A stretch of DNA of 64,000 bases from Calothrix sp. PCC 7103 (GTDB lineage: Bacteria > Cyanobacteriota > Cyanobacteriia > Cyanobacteriales > Nostocaceae): assembly GCF_000331305.1 (NCBI RefSeq), contig NZ_KB217478.1:5801595-5865594 (forward strand), in the 5' to 3' direction. Numbering within the stretch: position 1 is the stretch's first letter; every line of letters begins with the position of its first letter. The position numbers and the translations under genes were made by a program. The notes beneath the pieces are model-generated. The model saw nothing but the letters and a program-made list of their open reading frames with translations. It was not told where the DNA came from and did not search any database. This document shows, one piece after another, positions 34,908 through 45,132 of the stretch.

Positions 34908-37235
34908 TTAGGCTTCAATGACGACACGTAAGTTGCCGCGCTTTTTAGCTACACGGCAAGCTGTAGTGTTACCTGAACGCTCAAATTCTAGGTCGAGAAT
35001 AGTAGGTCCTACACGTAAGTTGTGTATAGAAAGGTGAGTAATTGATTCGGGTAAAGCTGGGTCAATTACTCTAAGGCAGTTGTTTGGTGCATCTGGAACA
35101 AGATTGACAATCATTTGTATTAGTTGGAAGACGCTACCAGTTGCCCATGCTTGTGGTGAACACGCTACAGGATATAGCACTGGAGCGTTATCTCCATCAC
35201 GTTCGTATCCACAAAGTAGTTCAGGTGGACGTTGGTATGGTTGAACGCTGGTCATGTCAACTAATCCCTGAAAAACTTCGAGTGCTTGGTCTATTAAACC
35301 GAGGGAACGTAACCCCATAGCAATCATTGAGTTGTCATGAGGCCATACTGAACCAATATGGTATCCCATTGGATTATATGCAGGTGATAAGCTGCTCAAG
35401 GTACGAATACCCCAACCGTTATACATGTCCGGCGCCCGTAATCTTTCGGCAACGCTGTAAGCTTTTTCGGGAGTAAATATACCGAGTTGCAAACAGTGAC
35501 CTGGGTTAGAAGTAATACTATCTACATGTTTCCCATCACCATCTAAAGCAAGCGCACAGAAATCTTGGTCTTCCATCCAAAAATCACGGTTAAAACGCAT
35601 TTTGAGACTACGCGCTTCATCAGTCCAACGGTCTGCTAAATCTAAACGCTTCTTCATTCGGGCAATTTCAGCCAGACGTAATTTAGCAGCATAAACATAC
35701 GCTTGCACTTCACACAGTGCAATTGAACCATATGCTAGTTCACCCTTACGGTTAACTATACAATCACCAGAATCTTTCCAACCTTGGTTTGCTAAACCTA
35801 GTCTTGACCTACGGTGATAGCTTAAATAACCTGTTTGTTTCATATTGCGGTCAATCCATTCCATCCCGGAAAGGGCATTATTCCACAAATTTTCTAGGGT
35901 TTCTCCGTCATGTGTCCAAGCATAGTACTCAGCGTACAGCATTAACCATAATGGAGTCGCATCGACTGTACCGTAATAAGGTGTATGAGGTACTTCTTTA
36001 CAGCGTGCTAATTCTCCAAATCGTAATTCGTGGAGAATTTTTCCTGGTTCTTCTTCGCGCCACTCGTCTTCGAGTTTACCTTGGTATATAGCTAATAAAG
36101 TAAGAGTTTCCTTCGCAATTTCAGGATTTAACATCAAGGTTTGCGAAGCAGTGATTATTGAGTCGCGTCCAAACAGCGTGGAAAACCAAGGTACTCCAGC
36201 AGATACAGTTTTATGCTTACCAAATGACTGTCGTAGCAAATACATATCCTGTTCCGCACGCTCGATAACTCGGTTGAATATACCTTTATCAGCGCGAATC
36301 CGGGTTATTTGCTGTACCCAGTTTTGCTCTTCCATTACTTCAGCAGCTTTCGCCTGACCTAATGTTACAGGCGCACTGACAATTGAACTCGACTTATTAT
36401 TTGTAACAGGTCTAGCACGATAACCTATTTTTTGCTTTTCATGCGGCGCCAACTCAAAGCGCCAAAGTGCAGTATAACCTTTAAAATAATCTGGCTGACG
36501 GTGCTGGAACTTAATCCGCGACTCCATTATTATTCCATCTAAACCCTGATAAGCAAGGAATAAAGACTTTTCGGTTACTTCGTCTGAATTATGATGATGT
36601 TCATGCTCTTCTTCTGATGGCACCTCAAGATGAGATACCCCTTCAGCTAAACGCAATAAGCGACCGCGTTTTTCTCTACCATGTCCACGCACTTCAAATA
36701 AATCGGCAAAATCACCGTCAAAACTAAGACTAAGTTCAAAACTAATCGTTGTAGTACTGTAATTGGATACTTCTATTTCTTCAAATAACGCGCCATTCAA
36801 CACAAGCTCACGACGAATACCAATCGTATCAGGTCGTAAACGCTCATCAATACGCGGATTAGTACATAAAACAGATAATGCAAACCCTTTATCAGCAGTA
36901 CTGCTTAGTAAAACAGGCGAGTATCCGTCAATTTGTAACTCTAAGCGACTTAAAAAGCGTGTATCAGAACAAAATAATCCCATACTTGGGTTGCTGTCAC
37001 CAAGACCGCACCCAGAAATATTACCTAAAGTATCTGTAACTAAAAATAAATCGTCATCTTTAATAGTTAATGTAGGCTGTGGGCGCGAGCTAGCCACACA
37101 AGGCCATTCAGGAATAGGGATTTGGTCAGCGGGGACAAAAGCTTTTCCGTCCAGCAAAATTTTTTCCGGTGCGATTAAGGTATCCGGTGTCATGCTCCAA
37201 TTTCCAGGTGATAACAGGTCTTGTTTCTTCGTCAA
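34908..37235 (-). CDS. Amylo-alpha-1,6-glucosidase / glycogen-debranching-type enzyme
   Basis: 775 residues. An N-terminal GDE-like beta-sandwich (about 50-290; DTLGNISGCGLGDSNPSMGLFCSDTRFLSRLEL) is followed by an (alpha/alpha)6 catalytic barrel with WFSTLFGRDSIITA, GWKDSGDCIV and HIGSVWPHDNSMIAMGL, whose acidic residues fit a GH133-like glucosidase. It would remodel glycogen or another glucan, or act on a related glycoside. The only usable start is TTG (37235). Just upstream lies an 18-base perfect palindrome of six A, GGCGCC and six T (37251-37268). The GT4 gene at 37770 is on the same strand upstream. Confidence 0.88.
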   Translation of the reverse strand: MTKKQDLLSPGNWSMTPDTLIAPEKILLDGKAFVPADQIPIPEWPCVASSRPQPTLTIKDDDLFLVTDTLGNISGCGLGDSNPSMGLFCSDTRFLSRLELQIDGYSPVLLSSTADKGFALSVLCTNPRIDERLRPDTIGIRRELVLNGALFEEIEVSNYSTTTISFELSLSFDGDFADLFEVRGHGREKRGRLLRLAEGVSHLEVPSEEEHEHHHNSDEVTEKSLFLAYQGLDGIIMESRIKFQHRQPDYFKGYTALWRFELAPHEKQKIGYRARPVTNNKSSSIVSAPVTLGQAKAAEVMEEQNWVQQITRIRADKGIFNRVIERAEQDMYLLRQSFGKHKTVSAGVPWFSTLFGRDSIITASQTLMLNPEIAKETLTLLAIYQGKLEDEWREEEPGKILHELRFGELARCKEVPHTPYYGTVDATPLWLMLYAEYYAWTHDGETLENLWNNALSGMEWIDRNMKQTGYLSYHRRSRLGLANQGWKDSGDCIVNRKGELAYGSIALCEVQAYVYAAKLRLAEIARMKKRLDLADRWTDEARSLKMRFNRDFWMEDQDFCALALDGDGKHVDSITSNPGHCLQLGIFTPEKAYSVAERLRAPDMYNGWGIRTLSSLSPAYNPMGYHIGSVWPHDNSMIAMGLRSLGLIDQALEVFQGLVDMTSVQPYQRPPELLCGYERDGDNAPVLYPVACSPQAWATGSVFQLIQMIVNLVPDAPNNCLRVIDPALPESITHLSIHNLRVGPTILDLEFERSGNTTACRVAKKRGNLRVVIEA

Positions 37236-37769
37236 AAAAGCGTCAACAGGAAAAAAGGCGCCTTTTTTCAGTTCAATTCGTTATTGCCGTGTTGCCGTAG
37301 AACCGCAAACAGCACCGTTGTCCATATCTATACCAAGCATTTTGGTATAAAACTTACACAATAAACGCAACGAGTCGCTTTGTTAACTTATGTAAATCTT
37401 TTAGAAATTTTATAGATTATAACGTCAGATAGTATGTCAAAGAGATAAAAATGTGTTGATTTCCGTATAATTAAATGTAAATTTCAAGACACAAATCAAC
37501 CGAAAACATTATTACAGCTTTAAAGCATAAATGGTGCCTGATATCAAATTTTTTCTATTTGATTAAATTATATATATTAAAAAACGTCTATAATTGTTCA
37601 ACAAGAACAAAATAGTTCAAAAAACTGCTTAAAAGACGATTTTTGATTCGTTAAATCAAGCAAACACAACATTATGTATATAAGTTTTACTAATCATTTG
37701 GGCAACGGATGCAACGGATGTAATGGATGTAATGAATAAACTATCCGTTACATCTATTATATCCGTTGC
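37236..37769. other. Intergenic region between GT4 and debranching genes
   Basis: No gene seen. It holds the perfect palindrome AAAAAAGGCGCCTTTTTT (37251-37268), a very AT-rich stretch (about 37380-37690), and a GGCAACGGATG/ATCCGTTGCC dispersed hairpin (37701-37770) that runs into the GT4 stop codon. Confidence 0.6.
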
Positions 37770-37770
37770 C
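37701..37770. repeat. GGATG/ATCCGTT dispersed palindrome copy
   Basis: GGCAACGGATGCAACGGATG on the left, inverse ATCCGTTGCC on the right, immediately at the 3' end of the GT4 gene. It may also end transcription. Confidence 0.7.
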
Positions 37771-38795
37771 TAAAGCATAACCATTGAATAAGCGCGTTCA
37801 TACTCCGATGCCATAGATTCAACACTAAAGCGGTTAACAACATACTCGCGACAAGTTTGACGGTCAAGCTTCATAGCATTTTTGACCATTTCAATCATGG
37901 CTTCAAGAGAGTGACACACGTAACCAGTTTTATCGTGAGCAATAACTTCAGGTACAGACCCCAGACCCATAGCAACAACAGGTGTACCAGTTGCCATTGA
38001 CTCAATCATCACTAAACCAAATGGTTCTCGCCAATTAATAGGGAATAAAGTTACAGATGCTCCCGATAGAAGTTTCACCTTTTCTTCGTGAGAGACTTCA
38101 CCCAAAAACTGAATTTGCTCACCATCTATGAGTGGTTCAACTTGCTCAGTGTAAAAATCTTTGTCTACAACGTCAATTTTACCTGCCATTTTTAAGGGTA
38201 AGCCAGTTGCGCGGGCAATTTTGATGGCTTCGACGGGGCCTTTTTCTGGCGATATGCGTCCAACAAAAGCTAGATAAGGTGGTTGTACGGGTTCTGAGTT
38301 AAAAGCGTAGACGCTTGTGTCGATACCGTTATAGACAGTGTGAATGTAATTTAAGCCCAAACGTGGTTCGCGCTGCGAAAAGCTAATACTAATGAACTTT
38401 TGCCAAGCAAAGCGACGGTATATTTTCTCATTTTCTGGAGAAAAGGCGCCGTGGAGTGTGTGAACAGTAGGAGTTTTGACGAAACTGCTGTAAGAAAGAG
38501 CTTGGTAGCCAAAGTGAGAGTGAATAACATCAAAATGATGCGCGTGTTGGAAAACATCAGCGAGGAGCATATGCTCATAAATACCCGGTTCCTTGATATT
38601 CGGGTCAAGTCGTAGCGCTTGTGGGTGTACTGTTCTAAGTTTTGCTGCTGTTATTGAATCTCCTGAAGCAAATAATGTGACGTCATGACCACGTCGAACT
38701 AATTCGTCGGTTAATAACTTAACAATTAGTTCAATACCACCATAACCTTTAGGAGGTACACGTTCCCATAAAGGAGCAACAATCGCAATTTTCAT
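37770..38795 (-). CDS. Glycosyltransferase family 4 (GT-B)
   Basis: 341 residues. The N-terminal MKIAIVAPLWERVPPKGYGGIELIVKLL with the acceptor-side glycine loop, DVIHSHFGYQAL, and LAFVGRISPEKGP with REPFGLVMIESMATGTPVVA (EX7E-type nucleotide-sugar site) define GT4. It transfers a sugar from an activated donor, probably to a glycan or small molecule. It is about 20 kb from the bisindole locus and upstream of a debranching enzyme, so I do not assign it to aglycone glycosylation. Confidence 0.9.
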   Translation of the reverse strand: MKIAIVAPLWERVPPKGYGGIELIVKLLTDELVRRGHDVTLFASGDSITAAKLRTVHPQALRLDPNIKEPGIYEHMLLADVFQHAHHFDVIHSHFGYQALSYSSFVKTPTVHTLHGAFSPENEKIYRRFAWQKFISISFSQREPRLGLNYIHTVYNGIDTSVYAFNSEPVQPPYLAFVGRISPEKGPVEAIKIARATGLPLKMAGKIDVVDKDFYTEQVEPLIDGEQIQFLGEVSHEEKVKLLSGASVTLFPINWREPFGLVMIESMATGTPVVAMGLGSVPEVIAHDKTGYVCHSLEAMIEMVKNAMKLDRQTCREYVVNRFSVESMASEYERAYSMVML

Positions 38796-39697
38796 GTTTC
38801 ACCGCAAGCAGGTAAAGGAAAATGCCTACTACTGTTGAATATGCAAGACATGATGTTGAAGCAAGAGAGTATATAAATACTGACTTTTCTTCAAGGCATA
38901 GGGAAATGATTTACCTGCTGTTTTTAAAGTTATTTTCAAACTCATTTCCTCCATCAAAGTCTTTGCTGACAATGACTCAACTACTTATGACGATAAAGTT
39001 ACACGTGCAAAAACATCTGAAATAAATAGTTTATAATTCAATTTCTTTTACATGATTTTGTAATTATATTTTTTTAACAAAGTTATATTACATTAATTTG
39101 TCAAACATCGCAATATCTGTATATTGAATTGTAAATATAGCAATTTAATTTGTTTTTTACGTATTATTATTGAGTTAAAATTGTGTTTTTATATACTAAT
39201 AAATTTAATAAAAAATTAACTGTATGAAAATACGATGTGTTTTGATTATCACTTAAGACGTTGAATCTGAGTTAAGACAGGTAAGTATGAATTGATTACG
39301 AATCTAAACTTATGTTAAGGTTTGTTTTAAGGATAGTCATGCCTTTGGAGTGGTGTTTGGTATATTATAAACAAGGGAGTGTCGGGAAAAATAGGGAATT
39401 CAAATACTGAGAATATTATTAATACTTTTTTAATATTGCTAATTATATTACTTGAGTGATGGCGCCAAGTTGTCATTATTAGGGTAGATAAAATTTAACT
39501 GATGTGCGAATATATAGAGGAAAGTAACCATGTATAATAAGAAAAACTGATATCTATAGAGAGGAATCTAAAACTTTCGGCTTCGGCTTTGCTAATCTTT
39601 ACATATCGCAACCATGTGTTTGGTTTAGAAGACCGTTGTAATTTGTACAATGCAGCTGAGAGATGGTTTTTTGTCCAGATTGTTGCTCGAGACACGC
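38796..39697. other. Long AT-rich intergenic region
   Basis: About 900 bases with no recognised gene. A 67-codon frame at 38822 has no family or strong ribosome site. The rest is AT-rich, with runs of T and a single GGCGCC (39462). The histidine-kinase promoter must lie here. Confidence 0.5.
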
Positions 39698-41710
39698 ATG
39701 AGCATTTCGACTTCGGTACTGAGCGATTTGCTACAGACCTTACCCTACCTACGACCACAACTGTATTTTAAGGCTTCGCTAACAGCCCTCTCCCATGCGA
39801 TGGAAGACCAAGTATTGGCGGCAACTCTCGCTTCCCCACTGGTGATAGCCAGTTTTCAGCGCGAGCGTTTTTATCGCCAAGAGGCACATCGATATGAGCG
39901 ACTAGCACAACGAAGTGACCAAGTATATGTTTTGGCTGCCCCGGAAACTGATTTTACTAGCAGTTCCGAGTATTACGAAAAAGTAGCTTTTGAACCAGAA
40001 GATGCCCTAAGTAAAGAATGGCATCTAATTGTCATCGCTCACAACTACGCCACTTGTTTGGTTTGTCGAGAGTTTTCACGTTCAACCAGCCGACATGATA
40101 GTCAAGATGAGGAAGACCTGCGCGAATTAAGTCCAAGCTTAGATATGGACACAGCGCGAAGGTTTGAGGGAATCTGGACATCGGAGCGAGGTGTTAGCCT
40201 AAAAGCTGCTGATTTGCTATTAACGCGCATTCAAACTTACCGACCGGAGCTAACCAAAAAAATTAACTTAGCTCGGCGCCAATTTGGTATTGGTAAGTAC
40301 AAAGATGTTAGTAAGTCTGTTAAAACAAACGAGTATGCCTGTGATATAGACACAGACCCGTTTGTACAGCGCTTAGTAACTTATTTGCAGGCGAGTCAAT
40401 ACAAATTGCATAAAGCTTACCGTTCAATTGCGGCCCAAGCACGAAAAGAGCGTTTAGTCAACTCAATTACAACAACAATTAGGCGTTCATTAAACCCACA
40501 AGAAGTACTTCATGCAGCAGCGCAAGAACTAGGACAAATATTAGGCGCCTGTCGGTGTTTAATTTATCGCGCGCAGGTGACTGACTTGGGCGCGACAATC
40601 GAGCATGAGTTTATTCGTGCGGGGGTAACATCGGTAAAAGGACAAACTTGGCAGCTAGACAACAACCCCTTATTTGCGGAAGTTGTAAAGCATTCAGAAG
40701 GGGTGTGTGTCGCCGATACGATGAATGACAGTCGTACATCAACATCAAGCGTAGTATGGAAACATGTAGAGAAACTGGGAATTCGTTCTTGGTTACTTGA
40801 ACCTGTTTATTATCAAGGACGATTGTTGGGGATTGTTGAGTTACACTACTGTGGAAATTCGCCACACATTTGGCACACAGGCGAAATAGATTTAGTTAAA
40901 GCAATCGCAACTCAAATAGGCGCCGCATTAATTCAAGCCGAGTCGTTTGCCAACCTTGAAGACCTCAACACTCAACTTGAAGCACTCGACCGTACCCGTA
41001 GTAATTTGATTGCCATTACTGGACACGAGCTTCGCACCCCACTTTCAACAATTCAAGTTTGTTTAGAAAGCCTTGCTTCGGAACCTGATATGCCCTTGGA
41101 ATTGCAGCAAGTAATGCTCAACACAGCTCTATCAGATTCTGAGCGAATGCGAAAGCTCGTGCAAGATTTCTTAACACTATCGAATCTTGAAAGTGGTCGA
41201 GTTGAATGGCATCCAGAATCATTGATATTACAGGAATGTATCGATTTAGCCCTGAGTCGAGTACGTGCCCGTACAGCAATTGAAAATCTGCCGCAAATCA
41301 CCACCGACATCGCCGATAATTTGCCCTTAGTGTTGGCAGATGGAGATTGGCTAGTAGAAGTTTTTGCAAAGCTGATGGACAACGCTTGTAAATTCACTCC
41401 ACCCGACGGAAAAATCACAATTATTGGGCGCCTTAACAGCGAGCAAATGGTCGAAGTAACAATCGCCGACACAGGTAGAGGAATCGAGCCAAATCGTCTC
41501 GAAATTGTATTCGACCGTTTCTACCAAGAAGAAGGCGCCTTAAGAAGAACAGCAGGAGGAACAGGACTAGGATTAGCAATTTGTCGTCAAATTGTCAACG
41601 GCTGGGGAGGAGATATATGGGCACAATCAACAGGAAAAAACCAAGGAAGCGAATTCCACTTTACTGTACCCACCGTTACGAAAAGTAAAGAATCAGTAAT
41701 AAAAAGTTAA
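39698..41710 (+). CDS. DICT-GAF sensor histidine kinase
   Basis: I choose ATG 39698 (MSISTSVLSDLLQ, 670 residues); a start 16 codons upstream is possible. Residues 1 to about 230 resemble the DICT sensory domain found in cyanobacterial signalling proteins. A GAF domain covers about 250-420, the HisKA dimerisation helix has ITGHELRTPLSTIQ with the phospho-accepting histidine near 442, and the ATPase has DNACKFTPPDGKI, DTGRGIEP and GTGLGLAICRQI. It is soluble. There is no response regulator next to it, so the partner is elsewhere. Confidence 0.92.
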   Translation: MSISTSVLSDLLQTLPYLRPQLYFKASLTALSHAMEDQVLAATLASPLVIASFQRERFYRQEAHRYERLAQRSDQVYVLAAPETDFTSSSEYYEKVAFEPEDALSKEWHLIVIAHNYATCLVCREFSRSTSRHDSQDEEDLRELSPSLDMDTARRFEGIWTSERGVSLKAADLLLTRIQTYRPELTKKINLARRQFGIGKYKDVSKSVKTNEYACDIDTDPFVQRLVTYLQASQYKLHKAYRSIAAQARKERLVNSITTTIRRSLNPQEVLHAAAQELGQILGACRCLIYRAQVTDLGATIEHEFIRAGVTSVKGQTWQLDNNPLFAEVVKHSEGVCVADTMNDSRTSTSSVVWKHVEKLGIRSWLLEPVYYQGRLLGIVELHYCGNSPHIWHTGEIDLVKAIATQIGAALIQAESFANLEDLNTQLEALDRTRSNLIAITGHELRTPLSTIQVCLESLASEPDMPLELQQVMLNTALSDSERMRKLVQDFLTLSNLESGRVEWHPESLILQECIDLALSRVRARTAIENLPQITTDIADNLPLVLADGDWLVEVFAKLMDNACKFTPPDGKITIIGRLNSEQMVEVTIADTGRGIEPNRLEIVFDRFYQEEGALRRTAGGTGLGLAICRQIVNGWGGDIWAQSTGKNQGSEFHFTVPTVTKSKESVIKS

Positions 41711-41773
41711 AAGTGCTGAGTGAGTTGTGCTGAGTTTGGAGTAAAAAACACTCAGCACTCAATACTCAGCACT
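41709..41773. repeat. GTGCTGAGT / ACTCAGCAC hairpin repeat
   Basis: Long imperfect inverted repeat between the kinase stop and psaD, of the same family as the copies at 24307 and 57150. It may end the kinase transcript. Confidence 0.65.
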
Positions 41774-41870
41774 TTCCACTTCTAAAAAAGTGTTACAGAC
41801 TATGAAATAATCGCAATATTGTCTACCGGGCAATGTTAGGATGCCGTAAAAACTATGAAGTGAAAACCTT

Positions 41871-42290
41871 ATGGCAGAAACACTTTCTGGACAAGCTCCT
41901 TTATTCGGTGGCTCCACTGGCGGCTTGCTTACAAAAGCAGTCGAGGAAGAAAAATACGCAATCACCTGGACTAGCCCCAAAGAGCAAGTTTTTGAAATGC
42001 CCACTGGTGGCGCCGCTAAAATGCGTCAAGGTGATAACCTGTTGTATTTAGCTCGTAAAGAATACGGCATCGCACTCGGTGGTCAGCTTCGGAAATTTAA
42101 AATCACAAACTACCAAATTTACCGGATTCTTCCAGGCGGTGAAACTACAAAGATTCACCCAGCAGATGGTGTATTCCCCGAAAAAGTCAACCAAGGACGT
42201 GAAAAAGTACGTTACGTTGACCGTAGGATTGGCGAAAACCCCAGCCCTGCTCAACTCAAGTTCAGCGGTAAGTATACTTACGACGCATAA
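41871..42290 (+). CDS. psaD: Photosystem I subunit II
   Basis: PsaD is the stromal/cytoplasmic extrinsic subunit that docks ferredoxin on photosystem I. The 139 residues match cyanobacterial PsaD in full: [20 protein letters not shown], then [35 protein letters not shown] and [16 protein letters not shown]. The start is ATG 41871. trpE follows after a repeat-filled gap of about 100 bases, an order known from other cyanobacteria. It shows that the window is photosynthetic chromosomal DNA. Confidence 0.98.
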   Translation: MAETLSGQAPLFGGSTGGLLTKAVEEEKYAITWTSPKEQVFEMPTGGAAKMRQGDNLLYLARKEYGIALGGQLRKFKITNYQIYRILPGGETTKIHPADGVFPEKVNQGREKVRYVDRRIGENPSPAQLKFSGKYTYDA

Positions 42291-42301
42291 CTAATTTAAA
42301 G

Positions 42302-42383
42302 TTATGAGTTAGGAGTGAGGAATTAGGAGTTACAAGTCTTAATTCTTAACTCCTAACTCATAACTCTTAACTCCTAACTCTTT
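42302..42383. repeat. GAGTTAGGAGT / ACTCCTAACTC dispersed hairpin
   Basis: GTTATGAGTTAGGAGT on the left; repeated AACTCCTAACTC and CATAACTC on the right. It nearly fills the psaD-trpE gap and ends four bases before the trpE start, so it also forms the trpE leader. A partial copy is at 60461-60493. Confidence 0.8.
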
Positions 42384-42386
42384 TCT

Positions 42387-43907
42387 ATGATTTTTCCCGA
42401 CTTCTCGCAATTTACTGAATTAGCTAATCTTGGTAATTTTGTTCCGGTATATCAAGAATGGGTAGCAGACCTAGATACGCCTGTTTCAGCTTGGTATAAG
42501 GTATGTGCTGGACAACCTTATAGTTTTTTGTTGGAATCAGTTGAAGGTGGTGAGAAAGTCGGACGTTATAGTTTACTTGGTTGTAACCCCTTATGGGTAT
42601 TAGAAGCGCGTGGAGAACAAACAACGCAAACGCATCGTGACGATTCACAAGTAGTATTCAATGGCGACCCATTTGAAGCATTAGCAAACTGTTTGGCACC
42701 ATATCATCCAGTTAAGTTACAAGAGTTACCACCGGGAATAGGTGGTTTATTTGGATTTTGGGGTTATGAATTAATCAAGTGGATAGAACCACGAGTACCA
42801 GTTCATACTCAAGATGAGCGTAATATACCTGATGGGTTGTGGATGCAGGTAGACAATTTACTCATATTTGACCAAGTTAAACGTAAAATTTGGGTAGTAG
42901 CATATGCAGATTTACGTAACAGTGATGTTAAGGAAGCTTACAACAAAGCCGTAGAATGTGTTACGCAAATGGTGGATAAATTATCATCACCGCTTCAGCC
43001 AGCCAAAACTATTTTAGAATGGACACCACCTGCAACTCTTGCGCCTCGTTTAAACGAAACCGAAGAGTATCAAAGTAACTTTAGTAAAGAAGAATTTTGT
43101 CGCAGCGTCGAAAAAGCCAAAGAATACATCAAAGCAGGCGATATATTTCAAGTAGTAATTTCCCAGCGTCTAACAACCGAATATAGCGGAGACCCCTTTT
43201 CACTTTACCGCTCACTACGTCAAATAAACCCATCACCATACATGGCCTTCTTTAACTTCCAAGACTGGCAAATAATAGGTTCCAGTCCAGAAGTCATGGT
43301 CAAAGCCGAAAAAGATGCCGACGGTAACAACATAGCAACACTGCGTCCAATAGCAGGCACAAGAAAACGCGGTAAAACCCCAAAAGAAGACGACGCATTA
43401 GCAAAAGACTTATTACAAGACCCTAAAGAAATTGCCGAACACGTCATGTTAGTAGACCTAGGCAGAAACGACTTAGGTCGAGCATGTGAAAGTGGCAGCG
43501 TCTGCGTAGATGAATTAATGGTTATAGAGCGATACTCCCACGTTATGCACATCGTCAGTAACGTAATAGGTAAACTGGCGCCATCAAAAACAGCATGGGA
43601 CTTAATGAAAGCTTGTTTTCCCGCAGGAACAGTAAGCGGGGCGCCAAAAATTCGAGCAATGGAAATAATCAACGAACTAGAACCATCTCGCCGGGGAGTA
43701 TACTCAGGTGTATATGGATACTACGACTTTGAAGGACAATTAAATACAGCCATAGCCATCCGTACAATGGTAGCGCGCGCAGGTAAAGTAAGTGTACAAG
43801 CAGGCGCCGGACTAGTAGCAGACTCAGAACCAGAAAAAGAATATGAAGAAACCCTAAATAAAGCACGCGGGTTGTTGGAAGCAATAAGGTGTTTAAGAGT
43901 TTTGTAG
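42387..43907 (+). CDS. trpE: Anthranilate synthase component I
   Basis: TrpE makes anthranilate from chorismate, using ammonia from a glutaminase partner; no trpG is visible here. The 506-residue protein has the chorismate-utilising core (AGDIFQVVISQRL, PIAGTRKRGKTP, LVDLGRNDLGR, FPAGTVSGAPKIRAMEII). Near the N terminus FLLESVEGGEKVGRYS fits the LLES-X10-S motif recognised by tryptophan in feedback-sensitive TrpE, so this copy is expected to be inhibited by tryptophan. The psaD-trpE order suggests it is the housekeeping gene. Confidence 0.95.
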   Translation: MIFPDFSQFTELANLGNFVPVYQEWVADLDTPVSAWYKVCAGQPYSFLLESVEGGEKVGRYSLLGCNPLWVLEARGEQTTQTHRDDSQVVFNGDPFEALANCLAPYHPVKLQELPPGIGGLFGFWGYELIKWIEPRVPVHTQDERNIPDGLWMQVDNLLIFDQVKRKIWVVAYADLRNSDVKEAYNKAVECVTQMVDKLSSPLQPAKTILEWTPPATLAPRLNETEEYQSNFSKEEFCRSVEKAKEYIKAGDIFQVVISQRLTTEYSGDPFSLYRSLRQINPSPYMAFFNFQDWQIIGSSPEVMVKAEKDADGNNIATLRPIAGTRKRGKTPKEDDALAKDLLQDPKEIAEHVMLVDLGRNDLGRACESGSVCVDELMVIERYSHVMHIVSNVIGKLAPSKTAWDLMKACFPAGTVSGAPKIRAMEIINELEPSRRGVYSGVYGYYDFEGQLNTAIAIRTMVARAGKVSVQAGAGLVADSEPEKEYEETLNKARGLLEAIRCLRVL

Positions 43908-43929
43908 CACAGGCATCCCTGCCTGTGCA
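43907..43929. repeat. GCACAGGCA/TGCCTGTGC dispersed palindrome copy
   Basis: Overlaps the trpE stop codon; the same element as in trpB's tail and at 31368. Confidence 0.7.
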
Positions 43930-44388
43930 TTCGTATATCTTTTTTTACCAGAGAGACACTGGCAACGGATGATGAACGGATGTAACGGATAGTTGATTTT
44001 ATATATACTGCAAAAGGCTAAAATGTGAACTTATGTCATGCTGAGGTACGAAGCATCTAACAGATTGTCATGCTGAGGTACGAAGCATCTAACATTGTCA
44101 TGCTGAGGTACGTTAACGCAGTTTTCCGTGATATACTTAACACGGGTAAGAAATGTCATTCTGAGCGTAGCGTAATGCGTAAACGCAGTTTTCCCGGAGG
44201 GTAGCATTTGCCGAAGGCTAGAATCTCTAAGATGCTTCACTGCACTACGTTTCGTTCAGCATGACAAAGTTTATATTCTACCCATTAGCAGTATAATATA
44301 AAGCGCTCAAAAACTTGCTATTCAAAATTTACCGCAGAGACATAGTAGAGACCGGATTAATTCGGTCAGTACAGAATAAGAGGAGACG
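43930..44388. repeat. Repeat cluster downstream of trpE
   Basis: No gene seen. It contains a half copy of the GGCAACGGATG repeat (43961-43992) and three direct copies of TCATGCTGAGGTACG followed by AAGCATCTAAC (44036-44112, the last truncated). Next comes the related ATTCTGAGCGTAGCG stretch (44158-44172) and a GTAGAGACC palindrome (44345-44372). Confidence 0.7.
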
Positions 44389-45096
44389 TTAGGACTTTAA
44401 TCTTCCTGCTGTTGACACACGTAGACATTTATACCAAGTATTATCTCCTTTCCAAATATGGAAAGTGTCGTATTTATCATCTTTCATATACTGATATCGC
44501 ATCCAATGATAGTCATCTCTTGCTTGTAAAAATATAGCAGCTTTAACTTTAATATCGTCTTGCCAAGTATTGTTATCACTTCTCCACACTTGAAAGCAAT
44601 GATGATTTACGCTATCGAGTTTACAATAACGCATCCAGTGTTTATCGTCTCTGCCTTTTAGCATCAAAGCTTTGCAAGCAATAATTGAGCCATTCTCAAT
44701 TCCTGCTTTTATTTCATTAATCGCTTGTTTAGTTGTTTTTTGAGAATCTTGTAATTGTTTAGATTGTTCATTGATTTGCTGTTTGATTGCCTTAAATTCA
44801 TCATTAGTTGTTTGCTGAGAATCTTGTAGTTGTTTAGATTGTTCTTTAATTTGTTGTTTAATTGCCTTGAATTCGTTCTTAGTTTTTTCTAAGTCTACTT
44901 TCGTAACTCTTAATTCTGTGGTAACTTCTTCTAAATTCGATTTAGTTTTTTCTAAATCAGACTCCAATTTTGCATAATTATGCTTCAATTCTCTTATTTC
45001 CTCTAATTGCACTTGAAGCTCTTCCTGAGTACGTCTAAATTCCTCTATTGCTTTTTCAAAATAGCCCAGTGGAGTTTTCCAATTACTTGTATTCAT
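44389..45096 (-). CDS. Coiled-coil protein with WxRY-type C-terminal repeats
   Basis: 235 residues. Residues about 15-150 form a long coiled coil with an internal near-duplicate (FKAIKQQIKEQSKQLQDSQ, repeated once). The C-terminal 80 residues carry two similar units, each with DDKHWMRYCKL or DDYHWMRYQYM followed by a WRSDNNTW or WKGDNTWY segment. I do not recognise a family. A fragment of a near-identical gene lies at 48244. The next gene upstream on the same strand (45133) is another coiled-coil protein, with only 36 bases between, so an operon is likely. Confidence 0.7.
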   Translation of the reverse strand: MNTSNWKTPLGYFEKAIEEFRRTQEELQVQLEEIRELKHNYAKLESDLEKTKSNLEEVTTELRVTKVDLEKTKNEFKAIKQQIKEQSKQLQDSQQTTNDEFKAIKQQINEQSKQLQDSQKTTKQAINEIKAGIENGSIIACKALMLKGRDDKHWMRYCKLDSVNHHCFQVWRSDNNTWQDDIKVKAAIFLQARDDYHWMRYQYMKDDKYDTFHIWKGDNTWYKCLRVSTAGRLKS

Positions 45097-45132
45097 GAGA
45101 TTATTGTTAATTAATGTTTAATGTAATATAGC

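Noticed and set aside
37770-38795. GT4 gene as aglycone glycosyltransferase for the bisindole
   Set aside because: It is a GT4 enzyme far from the locus and next to a glucan enzyme; natural-product sugar transfer is usually by GT1-type enzymes.
38822-39025. 67-residue gene
   Set aside because: No family likeness, no neighbours and an AT-rich position; likely chance.
42302-42383. Attenuator of trpE
   Set aside because: The hairpin is a dispersed GAGTTAGGAGT repeat with no leader peptide rich in Trp codons, and another copy lies at 60461.
44034-44112. CRISPR array from the TCATGCTGAGGTACG repeats
   Set aside because: Only three copies, with nearly no spacers and degeneration typical of dispersed intergenic repeats.
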